The notes under the pieces were generated by a model. It ran no database searches. It was given only the letters and a program-made list of their open reading frames with translations, and had not been told where the DNA came from. This document shows positions 36,957 through 47,225 of a stretch of 64,000 nucleotides of DNA, in pieces (position 1 is the stretch's first letter; every line of letters starts with the position of its first letter). Made by a program: the position numbers and the translations under genes. The DNA is taken from positions 1,669,501 through 1,733,500 of the forward strand of contig BQUP01000005.1 in NCBI GenBank assembly GCA_022835595.1, given 5' to 3'. This DNA comes from Cystobasidium ongulense (taxonomy: Eukaryota > Basidiomycota > Cystobasidiomycetes > Cystobasidiales > Cystobasidiaceae).

Positions 36957-38091
36957 CTACAGCGCCTTCTTCTTCTCAACGCCTACAGCCCTGTCGCTGT
37001 CTCGAATCACTCTCTCCTGCATCCTGTAGCTCAACGCCGACTTACCGCTCAACAGAGCTAGCAAGCCTACCACTGCGACACAAGGCATGAAGGTCCATAC
37101 CGTGATCAAACCGATCCAGTATGATGCTATTGTACCTTCAAGGGCTGCCAGTGCAACGAGGAAGGGAAGTGCTGATGATGCGGTTGAGGTAGATAGGGAG
37201 AGGGACGGAACGACCTGACCGAGCTGAAAAGAGAGATGACTTAACTTCTCGACATCGCTTAGTGCTATTGCATGAACTCACCAATCCAACAAGGAGAAGC
37301 CACGGTGCTAGAACAGCTCCTAACCCGATCAGCGCTTTCATAGCAGAAACGGGCTTCCTAGCTTCTTGAAAAGTCCACGCGATTTCTTCTCTAGGATTGT
37401 ATCGTTCCATCTCCCATTCTCTAGGATACTTCTTCTCTCTGGTATCTTTGTAATAACCCTCGTCTAGTATAGCAATTGTGCCTAACATCAAGATTTGGGT
37501 AGTATCCTTTGTGGCTTCACTTGATGGTACGACCATCAATTGTGCTTTGAGTCTCCCGTTACCCAGTCTTGCGACTGTGAGTATATCCTCTTTGAGAGCA
37601 GAAGACGGGGCTGATAGATCCCATTCGAATCTATATCTCCCTCCCTTTTTAGGTGTAATAGGTATAGTAACACTATTCACTTGACTATTTGCCATTCTCC
37701 ATTTATTAGATTCGCTTGAATTGGTTGGCTCGCCTAATTGAGTTGCTAGAGCTCGACCATCGTGTGTTGAGAGCACCAATGCGGAATAACTAGCTGATGA
37801 AGCTGGTGTGATTGAATAGCTTAGTTTCAGAGTGGATAGTGACGAGAGCGTCAAGACCTTGGACTCTGCTCTGTCGGAGGGGAAGCTGCGTGAACAAATG
37901 CAGGCATGTCAGTGAAGGTACCAGCATAGACACGCTTCCAAGGCTCACGTAGCAGTGTGCTCTGCAATGCCAGCAGATGAGATTGACTGCAGCTTGCCGT
38001 CCTGCACCTCGAACGCCTGCGCAGTTGGCAGCGCGCTCAGCAGCATGGTTGCGAAAGCCGCGAGGGTGGCCGGGGCGTGCATCTTGACCAT
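36957..38091 (-). CDS. swp1: Ribophorin II / Swp1, oligosaccharyltransferase subunit
   Basis: The start region MVKMHAPATLAAFATMLLSA then LPTAQAF is a signal peptide; the second Met (M4) could also serve. The lumenal domain follows with FEVQDGKLQSIS, then across introns FPSDRAES, LKLSYSITP, TVPITPKKGGRYRFEWDL-type strands and LKAQLMVV. The C-terminus has three or so membrane helices: ALIGLGAVLAPWLLLVGL, SALPFLVALAALEGTIASYW and IGLITVWTFMPCVAVVGLLA, ending in a Lys-rich cytosolic tail (EKKKAL), which resembles a KKxx-type ER-retrieval signal. This layout matches RPN2/Swp1. Known role: non-catalytic subunit of the ER complex that transfers the glycan to nascent proteins, functionally linked to alg2 a few kilobases away. 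The promoter is shared with bud13 (203 bases). Confidence 0.88.
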
Positions 38092-38294
38092 ATTGTAACT
38101 TGATCCACCTGGATGGATGTGAGAGCTGATGTGACCGAAGTCAAGAAGCGACAAGTGGTCCACTTCACGGACACGACCTCGATCAGCCACTCTGGACGAC
38201 TTCCTGTCTTTCACCAATACATTCACGCTGGAAGAGTAGCATCCAAGACTTCAGACAACGTGCAATCCCGTCTGTAGTACTGAGATAGCGCAAA

Positions 38295-39490
38295 ATGAAC
38301 TCGCTAGATCCATCCCTGGCGAAATACCTATCCAAATCCAAGCAGGACATTTACGAACAATACCATGGAAGCAGCAGCAGTGGCAGTTCTGGACTCAAGA
38401 AGAAGAAGAAAAGCAAGAAACATGATAATGGTGAAGGTGGAAGTAATGGTACTGGTCTTATTATCGCAGACGATGCGGACGATGGGTTGAATCCTTGGAG
38501 TAGAACTTCAGGGATGCTGGTGGATGGCGAGGATGATGACCGTCAGCCAGGTGAGTAAACATTCGACGACACGAGTATCACCAAGCTGAAATATACCGTT
38601 CTATCTCCTTCTAGTCGTCGAACACAGATCATCAGCTGCATTCCGACCGGTCGCATCAACTTCGGCGCCACCTGCAGCATCATCAGCAGCAGCCGACGAT
38701 GCGATACCTGCCGATGAAGCGCCTGTAGTAGTTGAAAGTGTAGTAGAAGAAGCTCCAACAGCCTCTTCCTCCTCATCAGCATTCACACAAAAGCGTCTAA
38801 AGGGAGGTCTACAAACATCTGAACAACTGAAAGAAGAGAACGCAAGAAGACGACAAGCAGCGGAAGCAGAACGAGAAAAAGCAATGTCATTAAAGGCAGT
38901 TGCCGAATCTACAGGAAACGTAGTAGAGGATACAATATATAGAGATGCAAGTGGTAAGAAAATAAATACAAAAGAAGCAAAAGCAGAATTAGCAAGAATA
39001 AAACGTAAAGAGATGGAAAAGGAAATGCAAAAGATGGAATGGGGTAAAGGTTTAGTACAACGTGAAGAAAGAGAAAAGAAAAAACAACAAGTTGAAGATA
39101 TGGCAAATAAACCTTTTGCTAGATTTGTTGATGATGATGAAATTAATGATGAATTAAAAGAAAAAGATAGATGGAATGATCCGGCTGCTAGATTCTTATC
39201 TAGTGATAAAAAGGATAAGAAAAAGAAAGGACCTGTTAGACCGAAGTATAGTGGTCCTCCTCCTCCTCCTAATCGTTTCAATATCCTTCCGGGTTATCGG
39301 TGAGTTTGAGATATCACAACGACCTCGAAGGTTTTCGTGGAAAAGCGTCGCTGATCCATGGAAATGTCCTCTTTCCAGGTGGGACGGTGTGGATCGCTCA
39401 AATGGTTTCGAAAGAGAACTCGTGCAGGCTGCGAACAAACGCAAAGTCAACGCCGCAGCGGCACGTCTTGTCTCAACCGAGGACATGTAA
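38295..39490 (+). CDS. bud13: Bud13, RES complex pre-mRNA retention and splicing factor
   Basis: Three exons (38295-38550, 38615-39299, 39379-39490) give 350 residues. The N-terminus LDPSLAKYLSKSKQD is a conserved Bud13 opening, followed by a Lys-rich patch. The C-terminal Bud13 domain has TIYRDASGKKINTKEA, WGKGLVQREERE, DKDRWNDPAARFL-like residues, GPPPPPNRFNILPGYRWDGV and DRSNGFERELVQ. The PNRF-I-PGYRWDGVDRSNGFE block is split by the last intron and is diagnostic. Known role: with Pml1 and Snu17/Ist3 it forms the RES complex, which activates the spliceosome and retains unspliced RNA in the nucleus. The protein is slightly longer than yeast Bud13 because of Ser/Ala-rich linkers. Confidence 0.95.
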
Positions 39491-39663
39491 ATTCATAGAC
39501 TGTGCGTACGTCATGTGGCTTCCAATATATGCTCAGCAAAGCAGACGCTCGTCAGATTTCTGCACGACATGCATAGTAACAATGCGTCTCTAGAGTCAGC
39601 TTGTTGTTTGAAATCGACAATATCCTGAAGACTTCATATGCAGGCCTGAGTAGACTGTTCTTC

Positions 39664-39664
<1 letters not shown>

Positions 39665-39697
<33 letters not shown>

Positions 39698-39710
39698 NNN
39701 NNNNNNNNNN
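39665..39710. other. Poly-C tract and N run: assembly gap
   Basis: 33 consecutive C (39665-39697) run straight into 13 undetermined bases. This looks like a gap or homopolymer sequencing failure rather than a biological element. The true length here is unknown. It lies between the convergent 3' ends of bud13 and the fourth F-box-like gene and interrupts no recognised gene. Confidence 0.9.
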
Positions 39711-39816
39711 TCCTTCTACTAATATCTACGTGTTCTGCAAAAGGGACATGCTGAAGCCATAACATACCGAACTAACTGTCCCAAACTTCACGAAAAATTT
39801 CTCTTTTATCTCTCTA

Positions 39817-41496
39817 TCATCGTATAGCTACGGGAACGCTGTCAACAATCTCATATGCTATTCCGAATCTCTTACAATCCGCTGCAAAGCCCTTGAATCT
39901 CACATCGAGCCTCGGTTCACCATATCCAGCTCTATCAATTCGCCATCTACATTTTGCAGGTAGCAGCGGAACGAAAGCTGAAATCTGTCCCATGAATTCG
40001 AGAGCTGGTCCTGAAACGCAGAATTCTATAGATTTGAGATTGGGACAGCTGAAAGCTTCAATAAACCACTGTAGTGGAGCAGTCTTGAAGTCTTCTTCGT
40101 CTACCATAAATCGGAGATGTGCTGCATCCGGTAGAAGTAGCATGCGAGGACGTTGGCAGGGATCGGCACAGCATCGAAGATCCACCTCAATCTTCATGAT
40201 CTTTAGCTTGGGGATTTGCTCGAGGATGACAAAGTGTCTTTCCGACAGGAAGTCGAGAGAGTGCAGTAGAACAAATCGTAATTCGAGTTCAAGCTGTATA
40301 CCTCGTTCGCCCAAGTAAGCCTTCAGATTTCCTAGGTCGACACGCGATTTTTCGTAGTCTTGACAAGGTCCATAGAGTTCGAGGCGGACCGTCTTTAGCT
40401 CGGTGGAGCGTTTTATGAGGTTTTGGAAAATTTGGTGTCTGTAGAGTACAGATGAAGCTTTGAGATTTTTCAATTCTAGACGTTCTAGTTTTGGAGCTCG
40501 AATGCTATCAAAAAATCGACAGATATGAAAGTCTCTCTCCTCATCGACTCGCACATGCAAGTAGAGTAGATCGGGCCATTCAAGCCGCTGGCCTTCTTGA
40601 ATGAGATGATCAACGCCATGGTACTGCTCGGTCAAGAGCAACATTTCAAGCCGAAGGACTGGCGTTCGTAACGCAAGGTCACTGCTCGAGCAGTGAGCGA
40701 AACGTAGAGAACGAAAGTTGTGCAGATCTGAGAAGGCCTCGGTGACGGTATGAACCGGCATGAGCTCTGCATCCTGCGGACCAATGTCTACACCAGCAAT
40801 GAATAGTCCCGGAGAATTGCGATCTGCAAAATGTCGTGCGAAAAGGTTCAAGGTATGGTAAGGAATGACTATTCCTGCTTGAACTGCTTGAAGTGTGATG
40901 TCGGTTGCCAAGTCACCGTTGGCATCGTCGACTGCACTTTGCAGCATGTGAGCAAGAGGCAGCCATCTGTGGGAAGTGAGGCCCGCATGCAGCAGGTCGG
41001 GCTCATCCAGGAAGGTGAGGTCAAGGGTGACAGTCAACCTCTTGATACTGTTGAAGCGGCTGATTCGGTCTTGGACAAGCGCGATAGTTTGACTGATCAT
41101 AGTCCATTTATGGCCGTCAAGCTTGCGTGGGACGGAAAAGGAGACATCAAGGTCGTGCACATGTGAGAGTGTATTCGTAGGCAAGTCTTGCTGGAAGGCA
41201 AGTGCTTCTTGTTCATCGAAAGCCCAAAGCCGTAGAGACTTAAAGAGGACTGGTGCGAGGGCAGCGTTGATATGTTTGCAGGTCAATGAGAGGCGCTTGA
41301 TAGTCTGCGATGTAGCAAGTCAGCGTTCTCACTCGCATGGCGACTTTCCGTACGAATCTACGATACGATCCGCCTAACAAGTACAAAGCCTTACTCGAGG
41401 GTTCAGCCAGTAAGCAATGCTCTCGAGTGTCTCTGCGGGAAGAGCAGCCAGGCCGACAGAAGGAGCTAGCGAGGGTGGGAAGAGGTCAGGAAGCAT
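39817..41496 (-). CDS. F-box-like/leucine-rich protein, unrelated to the tandem trio
   Basis: Two exons (41496-41395, 41304-39817) give 529 residues in phase. Exon 1 encodes MLPDLFPPSLAPSVGLAALP then ETLESIAYWLNPR. After the splice TIKRLSLTCKHINAALAPVL completes an F-box-like motif (LPAETLESIAYWL, LSLTCK, LAPVLFKSLRLW). A long Leu-rich repeat-like region follows (LHNFRSLRFAHC, RLEMLLLTEQYH, APKLERLELKNL, LKTVRLELYG, PNLKSIEFCVSG). Only one intron is present, and it sits in the F-box like intron 2 of the trio, but the sequence otherwise does not align with them. Skp1-binding adaptor function is inferred. The downstream flank contains the assembly gap. Confidence 0.72.
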
Positions 41497-42121
41497 GTTA
41501 GGTGGTGTGGATCTGCGTCAGCTCACTCACGCATGATCTCTCTATACCGACTCGAGCTCGTGATGGTGATTATGGCACAAGAGAGATGGAGGGAGAGATG
41601 GAGAGAGAGACAGAAGCCCAAGACCACTGGCATCTGCAGAACGTGCCTGCCGTTCCAGCATCATGGCCCGCCGCGAAGGTGTGCGCCTACGCTCCGATAT
41701 CGCTGCAGCCAGCGACATTCGACTTCCTCAAAGGGCGAAGCATAGACCAAGGTGCGATCCTTTCAGAAGTCTACGATATATTGCTGTATAGATATCAACC
41801 ATGGCACACTTCAAGCTGTACGATCCATGGTCTTGCTGACTTGGTCGATGCATCCATGTTTGGATCTCTACGCTGTTCATTTGTCAAACGCAAGAGGCAG
41901 GGAAGACTAGAGGACATGTACGCAGAGATTGAAGGAAGATGTGACTGAGCCTTTGGCGATGGAGCAGCTTGATGGCTTCGAGTCAGTCCCGACAAGACCG
42001 CTCATTCATGAAGAAAGCTCGGACTTGGTTTGATCATCCTTGTTTTCGGAATTAATTACAGAAACTTGAAACAACTACCTTAGTTCACACAAATCGCAAG
42101 ACACAGATCTTCCTTCCATAC
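41497..42121. other. Intergenic with one doubtful plus-strand frame
   Basis: 625 bases between the F-box-like start and the amidohydrolase stop. A plus-strand open frame (41502-41948, 148 codons, with a possible ATG at 41587) carries no domain I recognise and overlaps the F-box promoter. An AG-rich run (GAGAGATGGAGAGAGAGA) lies near 41581. Confidence 0.4.
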
Positions 42122-43704
42122 TTAATTCTTGGTCTGAGCAGCGCTCTTCTTCTCAACCGCATCTTGAACAACCTTCTCAGCCTTAGCTCGGTCGAGGAGC
42201 TTTCCATTTCTCCATACAGCTTCCACAGCAATCGCATCATTGATCTCCTCGGTGGGATTGCCATTCACCAGCAACAAGTCGGCACGTAGACCAGCCTTCA
42301 CATATCCTCGATCTTTGAGACCGAACTTGTCTGCTGGAATCGATGTCGCAGAGCGCAAAGCTTCGATGGGGCTCAAACCGGCTTCGACTAGGTAGCGAAG
42401 CTCTCCATGCAGACTGACACCGTACACAGCGCCGAGACCGAGGATACCACAGGCGTCTAAGGATGTATGTCGTCAGCCTTTGCATTCGATAACTGATGTC
42501 AAGCCGACACGTACCGGTGCCGCAGAGAATCGGTACTCCAGCAGCATGCAAAGCCTTGGTGATAGCCACTGCATTTGCAGTCGAGGCTGGCTCTCTCTTG
42601 GCGCCCCAGCAGCACATGAGGTTATTGTGCAAAGCTTGAGGGAGATGTTCCATTGCTCGAGGATCTTTGGTGACATTGTCGCCGGTGAGCTCTCCTGCCA
42701 ATGCTCCAAGCGTACATATGGTGGTTGTTACCCAGATCCCGGCTTTCTTGATCTTTTCTACGACATCATCGGCCTTTGGAACGTCATAGAACACGTGAAT
42801 CAAGCCGTCAACGCCGGCATCGACAGCCAGGCTGGCAGCCCTATGATCTAAAGCATGACAGATGGCAAGTTTGCCGTGCTTGTGGGCTCTAATGTGGACA
42901 AAGCAGTCAGAAGCGAACTGTATCTTACCGAACGAAGACTCCTTACTCTTTCACAAACTCTTTGGCCATATCCGCAGTGAGTGTTGGCTGCCCGTGGTGA
43001 CTAAGAGCGGTGCCTGAGGTGAAATTGTGCAGGTCAGTCGTGACCTTAGCCAGATTGAAGAGAAAGTATAGCTAATGTACCATCATCAATGATGAACTTA
43101 ATCTGCGCAGGAGATAGCACTCAGTCGGCTGTGCAGGTTGTAGTAATGTCAAGAACGATACATACATAATCAGCACCTTCTTTGATACGCTCAGCAACGA
43201 AGGGTGCGACATCTTCAACTGTGGCCACTGTTGGAAATTGCCGTGGGAAGTATTTCCCGATAAGCATGGTAGGATGACCCTGCATAGGAATGGAAGGAAG
43301 GTAAGCCACCAGCTTTCAATCCTAAAATGCGCTGAACAGATTCATAGACACACCTTCATGACAGTTCCACCGCACGAAGCTGAACGAATATCGGCACAAT
43401 CATCGTTCTCGGCAGCTTGCTTGCGAAGATCGTCCATCCAGTCTGGAAGACTGTACATGTCCAAGCAGGTAGTTATGCCAAAGAGAATGTTCTGCTCCAA
43501 AGCTGGAGCCTGGGCGTGCACATGAGCGTCGATCAGACCGGGCAGAAGGGTCTTGCCAGCACCGTCGACCACTCGAGCATTGGCGGGAGCTTTGATGCTA
43601 CTCTTGCTGACTTCTACGATCTTTCCGTCTTGAACAAGTACATCTGCTTGCGCGTGTATGTCTTGACCGTCGAAGAGGCGGACGGACTTGATGAGGGTGG
43701 TCAT
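42122..43704 (-). CDS. Imidazolonepropionase-like metal-dependent amidohydrolase
   Basis: The start MTTLIKSVRLFDGQDIHAQA followed by a short beta sandwich (VLVQDGKIVEV) is typical of the amidohydrolase superfamily. The metal-binding loop GLIDAHVHAQ follows, then GITTCLDMYSLPDW. Later exons supply GHPTMLIGKYFPRQFPTVAT, an IKFIIDDG-type strand, TALSHHGQPTLTADMAKEFV, ICHALDHRAASLAVDAGVDG (metal His), and the last Asp loop region before GVYGVSLH-like sequence. The C-terminus KAGLRADLLLVNGNPTEEI and VEAVWRNGKL is the closing beta-sandwich strand set. About six exons. These enzymes hydrolyse amides, lactams or organophosphates; the substrate here cannot be named. It is divergent from the decarboxylase-type amidohydrolase at 44276. 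Confidence 0.85.
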
Positions 43705-44275
43705 ATTTCCAGTGTGAGTTTTGGCAATGAACAATACAAAGAAGGAGATTCACCAAGACAACAAGTTCCAATGAGAGCTCCTCTCATACTCGCCACAATG
43801 TGCATTACTCCGGGATATCCAGCTTGCCGTCTGCGGGGCACAACAAGCCACACCTTTCCGAAGTCTGTACTCCCGCAAATGAACTCACCCTCCATGGGTC
43901 AACCACTCCACGCATACCATCTATGCATACTCTGATTTTTCACAAAATTACAAACTGTTCGGACCGAAATCTGCCCTTCCGTATATCCGACCCGTGTTCT
44001 CGATCTAGGCCCCATGGGCCTCCACATATGATACAGCCCGGAAATGGGGGAAAGCGCGCGAGGCTTGGCTCACCTCACCGGGCAGCATGACGCCGGGGAA
44101 ATAAACGCCGAGGGCTTTGTTGCCGAAGGCTATATCCTCACTGCAAGTCCGCTGTTCCGACAGAAAGTGGAGCTGCCGAGAACTATCCCTTAACAGCATT
44201 CTTGAAGTACTTCCTGTTTATCTCACTCCTTTCAAACACACATAATCCACTATAACATCTAAAGTTATATTCACT
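43705..44275. promoter_or_regulatory. Divergent intergenic region between two amidohydrolase genes
   Basis: 571 bases between the start codons of two opposite-strand catabolic-type genes, consistent with shared regulation. Small frames on both strands are not convincing. CGG-rich sites for a Zn2Cys6 regulator were looked for by eye without a clear pair: a CCGG at 44049 and a CGGGG at 44093 are present but not in a recognisable arrangement. Confidence 0.4.
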
Positions 44276-45562
44276 ATGCCATCCCTCGACCGCATTGATA
44301 CTCACTTCCACATCGTTGTCGACTGTTATGTTGAAGCTTTGAAAAACGCCGGTGGAGATCCCTCTGGTAGGTTCACAACACCTTTGAGCTCTTGTGATAC
44401 TACAGTACCCATATTAACTTTGTTTTTGTTCATTGAAGGCTGGGTCGCTCCTGCTTGGACTGTCAAAGACGCCCTCAAGGTCATGGATAGCTGGGATATC
44501 AAAACTTCTGTTTTGTCCATTACTTCCCCTGGTCCCTCTATCGCAGGTACCGGCGAAGCTGCTCGCAAGTTGACACGTCAGATCAACGAAGAGACTGCTG
44601 AGGTAGTGAAAGCAAACCCTGAACGCTTCCATTTCTTCGCCTCTATGCCCTCATTCGTCGACGTCGAGGGTGCTATAGCCGAAGCCGAGTATAGCATCAA
44701 GACTCTGGGTGCTCTTGGCGTCGTTGTGATGACCAGTTACTCTGACAAGTGAGTCCTGTAACGAAATGCATTGGCAACCGGAAGTCTGACCATACTTCAT
44801 GTGTTTGCAGACTGCTCGGGGATGCCTCCTTCCAGCCAGTATGGGACAAGTTGAACGAACTCAACGCGATTGTCTTCATCCATCCCGCCTCGGTCGATAT
44901 GTGAGTAGTGTATATACTTCCCACTATGGGTCACGCTCAAGTCTCATTTTCGCGACATAGCAAACCCGCCCGAATTGCTGGCAAACTACCTCAACCTACT
45001 ATCGACTACCCTGTCCAGACTACCAGAACTGCCGTTGATCTAGTATTGACTGGTACCTTCTCCAAGAGACCCAATCTGAAGATCATCTTGTCTCATGCTG
45101 GTGGAGCCCTGCCATTTTTGGCAGACAGGGTATTGAAGTCTCTTGATATCCCTCAAGTTGCCGATGCTATGCAATACAGCAGACAGCAGGCGTGAGCTTC
45201 ATCTATCACATCCGTCAACGAACCCGCTGCATTACTTACCTATCGAATTCTGTGTAGGCAAACCGATTTCCATCGCTTCTACTTGGATGTAGCTGTCTCA
45301 ACCAGCAAGTAAGTTCTGTGGTTGCGAACATCCGCCGTAACGACTTGCCGCTAACGTAACGTTCAGATCTCAACTCCATGGACTCCTCAACTTCACTACC
45401 CCGGACAAGATCTTCTTTGGCTCGGACTGGCCTTATGCTCCTTACGAGTTCGGAGCTGCTACTACTGCGCAGTTCGACGACTTCGTAAATAATGATCCAG
45501 CCGGAAAGCAACTCAAAGGAGTCAATAATGACAATGCAAAGAAGCTGTTCGGATGGAAGTGA
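44276..45562 (+). CDS. ACMSD-type amidohydrolase 2 (decarboxylase-like)
   Basis: The start [20 protein letters not shown] contains the HxH metal ligands of the amidohydrolase_2 family. The next exons give [72 protein letters not shown] (metal His), [39 protein letters not shown] (metal His) and [13 protein letters not shown] (catalytic Asp in GSDWP). All metal ligands appear present. This layout matches fungal 6-methylsalicylate, gamma-resorcylate or isoorotate decarboxylases, which release CO2 from an aromatic acid in a non-oxidative, Zn or Mn-dependent reaction. Which acid is used is not readable. About six exons; the last intron acceptors are clear from frame. Confidence 0.85.
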
Positions 45563-45918
45563 ATGTAGATCGTGCTTTGAATCAGTCGAAAATGTAGTTT
45601 CTAATCGTGCTATGCTATCAAACTTCAGTAATGCCAAACTTGCTGCATCTATCTCGTCGGTTTTAAGCTGTGTTGTTGCGATCGATTCGCTGGTCGGTGT
45701 TCGCGAGTCTGAATTTGCAATTTCGGTATGTTACCCATGCGCGACGTTGCCTGTCGCTGATACAGAGATAGAGGAGTCAGAGTGAAGTGTAAGGTACCGA
45801 GTGGCGAGTTTCGGTTCAAGCATATCCGAGAGAATGGAGACCCGCTTCCTGGAGCTTGCCATATTTGTAGGCTTGACTCTGTCTACAAGGGGACATCTGA
45901 AGAGCAGTATAGCAAGCT
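45563..45918. other. Intergenic, ACMSD-type gene to SDR
   Basis: 356 bases between two plus-strand genes. One minus-strand frame crosses from the preceding gene without any domain. Likely 3' UTR plus the SDR promoter. Confidence 0.4.
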
Positions 45919-47044
45919 ATGTCACTAAGACTTAAGGGTAGACTCATTCTTATTTCAGGTGAGTACCCTGATGCGCAGTAACCCCCTTAGATGCTGGCTG
46001 ATGGGGGTATGGCGGCTCAATGAGACAGGCGGCGCGAATGGAATTGGCGAGTCCAAACATTCGCCATTGTATTTGCTATGGTCTGATGAACGATGTTGAC
46101 GACTGAAAGGCAAAGCTTCCGCCCTAAGGTTCGCTGCGGAAGGCGCTTCTCTGTCTATCAGCGATCTCAACAAGGACAAAGGCAAAAGCCTGGTCTCGGA
46201 GCTGAAAAGCGATTATCCCCAACAAGACTTTGATTTTGAAGAAGTGGACGTCACCAACCCAACGGCGGTCAGCCAGCATGTCTCGCGAACGGCTACAGGT
46301 TACGCAGCCGGAGTTTCGGGACTGCTGTGTTGCGCTGGCATCGCTGTTCCCGGACCCAGAATGCATGAAGTAGCGATCGAGACATACCTAAAGACTATCG
46401 ACGTCAACATGAATGGCACATATCATTATAATTCAGCGGTGTTGCGCGAGATGGTTCGCCAGAACCAAGATGGAAGGCAGGCACCAAAGGGCGGTTATGC
46501 CATTGTGTGAGCATTTTCCAACACAACGACACGAGGGCAGTTCGAGGCTGATGTCGGGTGAACCTCGACACAGCAATGTAGGAAGCAAGGCATCCGTCGA
46601 AGGTCTTCCTGGAGCCTCAGCCTACTGTGCAACTAAGCATGCTATCTTAGGGTGAGCTTGCATTCTGATCGATAGGAAGTCGGACTGATGGGATGACCGG
46701 CTCGCAGATTCAGCCGGGTCAACGCAAAGGACTATGCCGGTGAGAATATACGTACCAATGTCCTCTGTCCAGTGAGTATGCCCCCACAGGCTCGCGATAG
46801 TCGAGTGTCTGTGCTGACGCCTTGCACCGCGACCGTATAGGGCCTTACACTTACAGAGCTCATGAAGCAGCTGATTGCAAGCGGTCAGCCTGAGCTATCT
46901 GAAGCACATCAGACGTCCAGAGTGTATGCTAGGCGCATGGCACAGCCCGAGGAAATGGCAGCAGCGGCCGCTTTCTTGATGGGACCTGACTCTTCCTACA
47001 TGACCGGGCAAGCGTTGGTAGTAGATGGCCAGTGGAGCCCGTAG
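45919..47044 (+). CDS. Short-chain dehydrogenase/reductase
   Basis: Exon 1 (45919-45958) encodes MSLRLKGRLILIS. An 18-base exon (46029-46046) supplies the glycine motif GGANGIG, and exon 3 starts at 46110 with KASALRFAAEGASLSISD, all in phase. The glycine-rich TGxxxGIG-type cofactor loop, LLCCAGIAVPG (NNAG-like), the catalytic Ser region NVGSKASVEGLPGASAYCAT with YCATK (Tyr-Lys pair) and the C-terminal SSYMTGQALVVDGQW are all present, so this is a classical SDR of about 260 residues. Known family reaction: NAD(P)-dependent oxidation or reduction of an alcohol or ketone. The substrate is unknown. The intron after the 18-base exon begins with GC. Same strand as the decarboxylase-type gene just upstream. 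Confidence 0.87.
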
Positions 47045-47225
47045 ATAAGGTGAACCAGACGTGTCTGTAGCTGGGAGATCTCGATGTTCTATACCTGCAT
47101 GCAGCAACTTTGAAGTATTGGGGACCGGCAGAGCCTGGCCGTTGCAACCTGAATCGAGATTGTGATATTTCGCCACGCTTTCGCGCACGCCAACAACGGA
47201 AGATACTTCGCATATAGCTGCAAGC

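Noticed and set aside
41502-41948. Plus-strand 148-codon open frame between the fourth F-box-like gene and the amidohydrolase
   Set aside because: No recognisable domain; it overlaps the F-box promoter and includes a low-complexity GAGA run. Kept only as a note in the intergenic entry.
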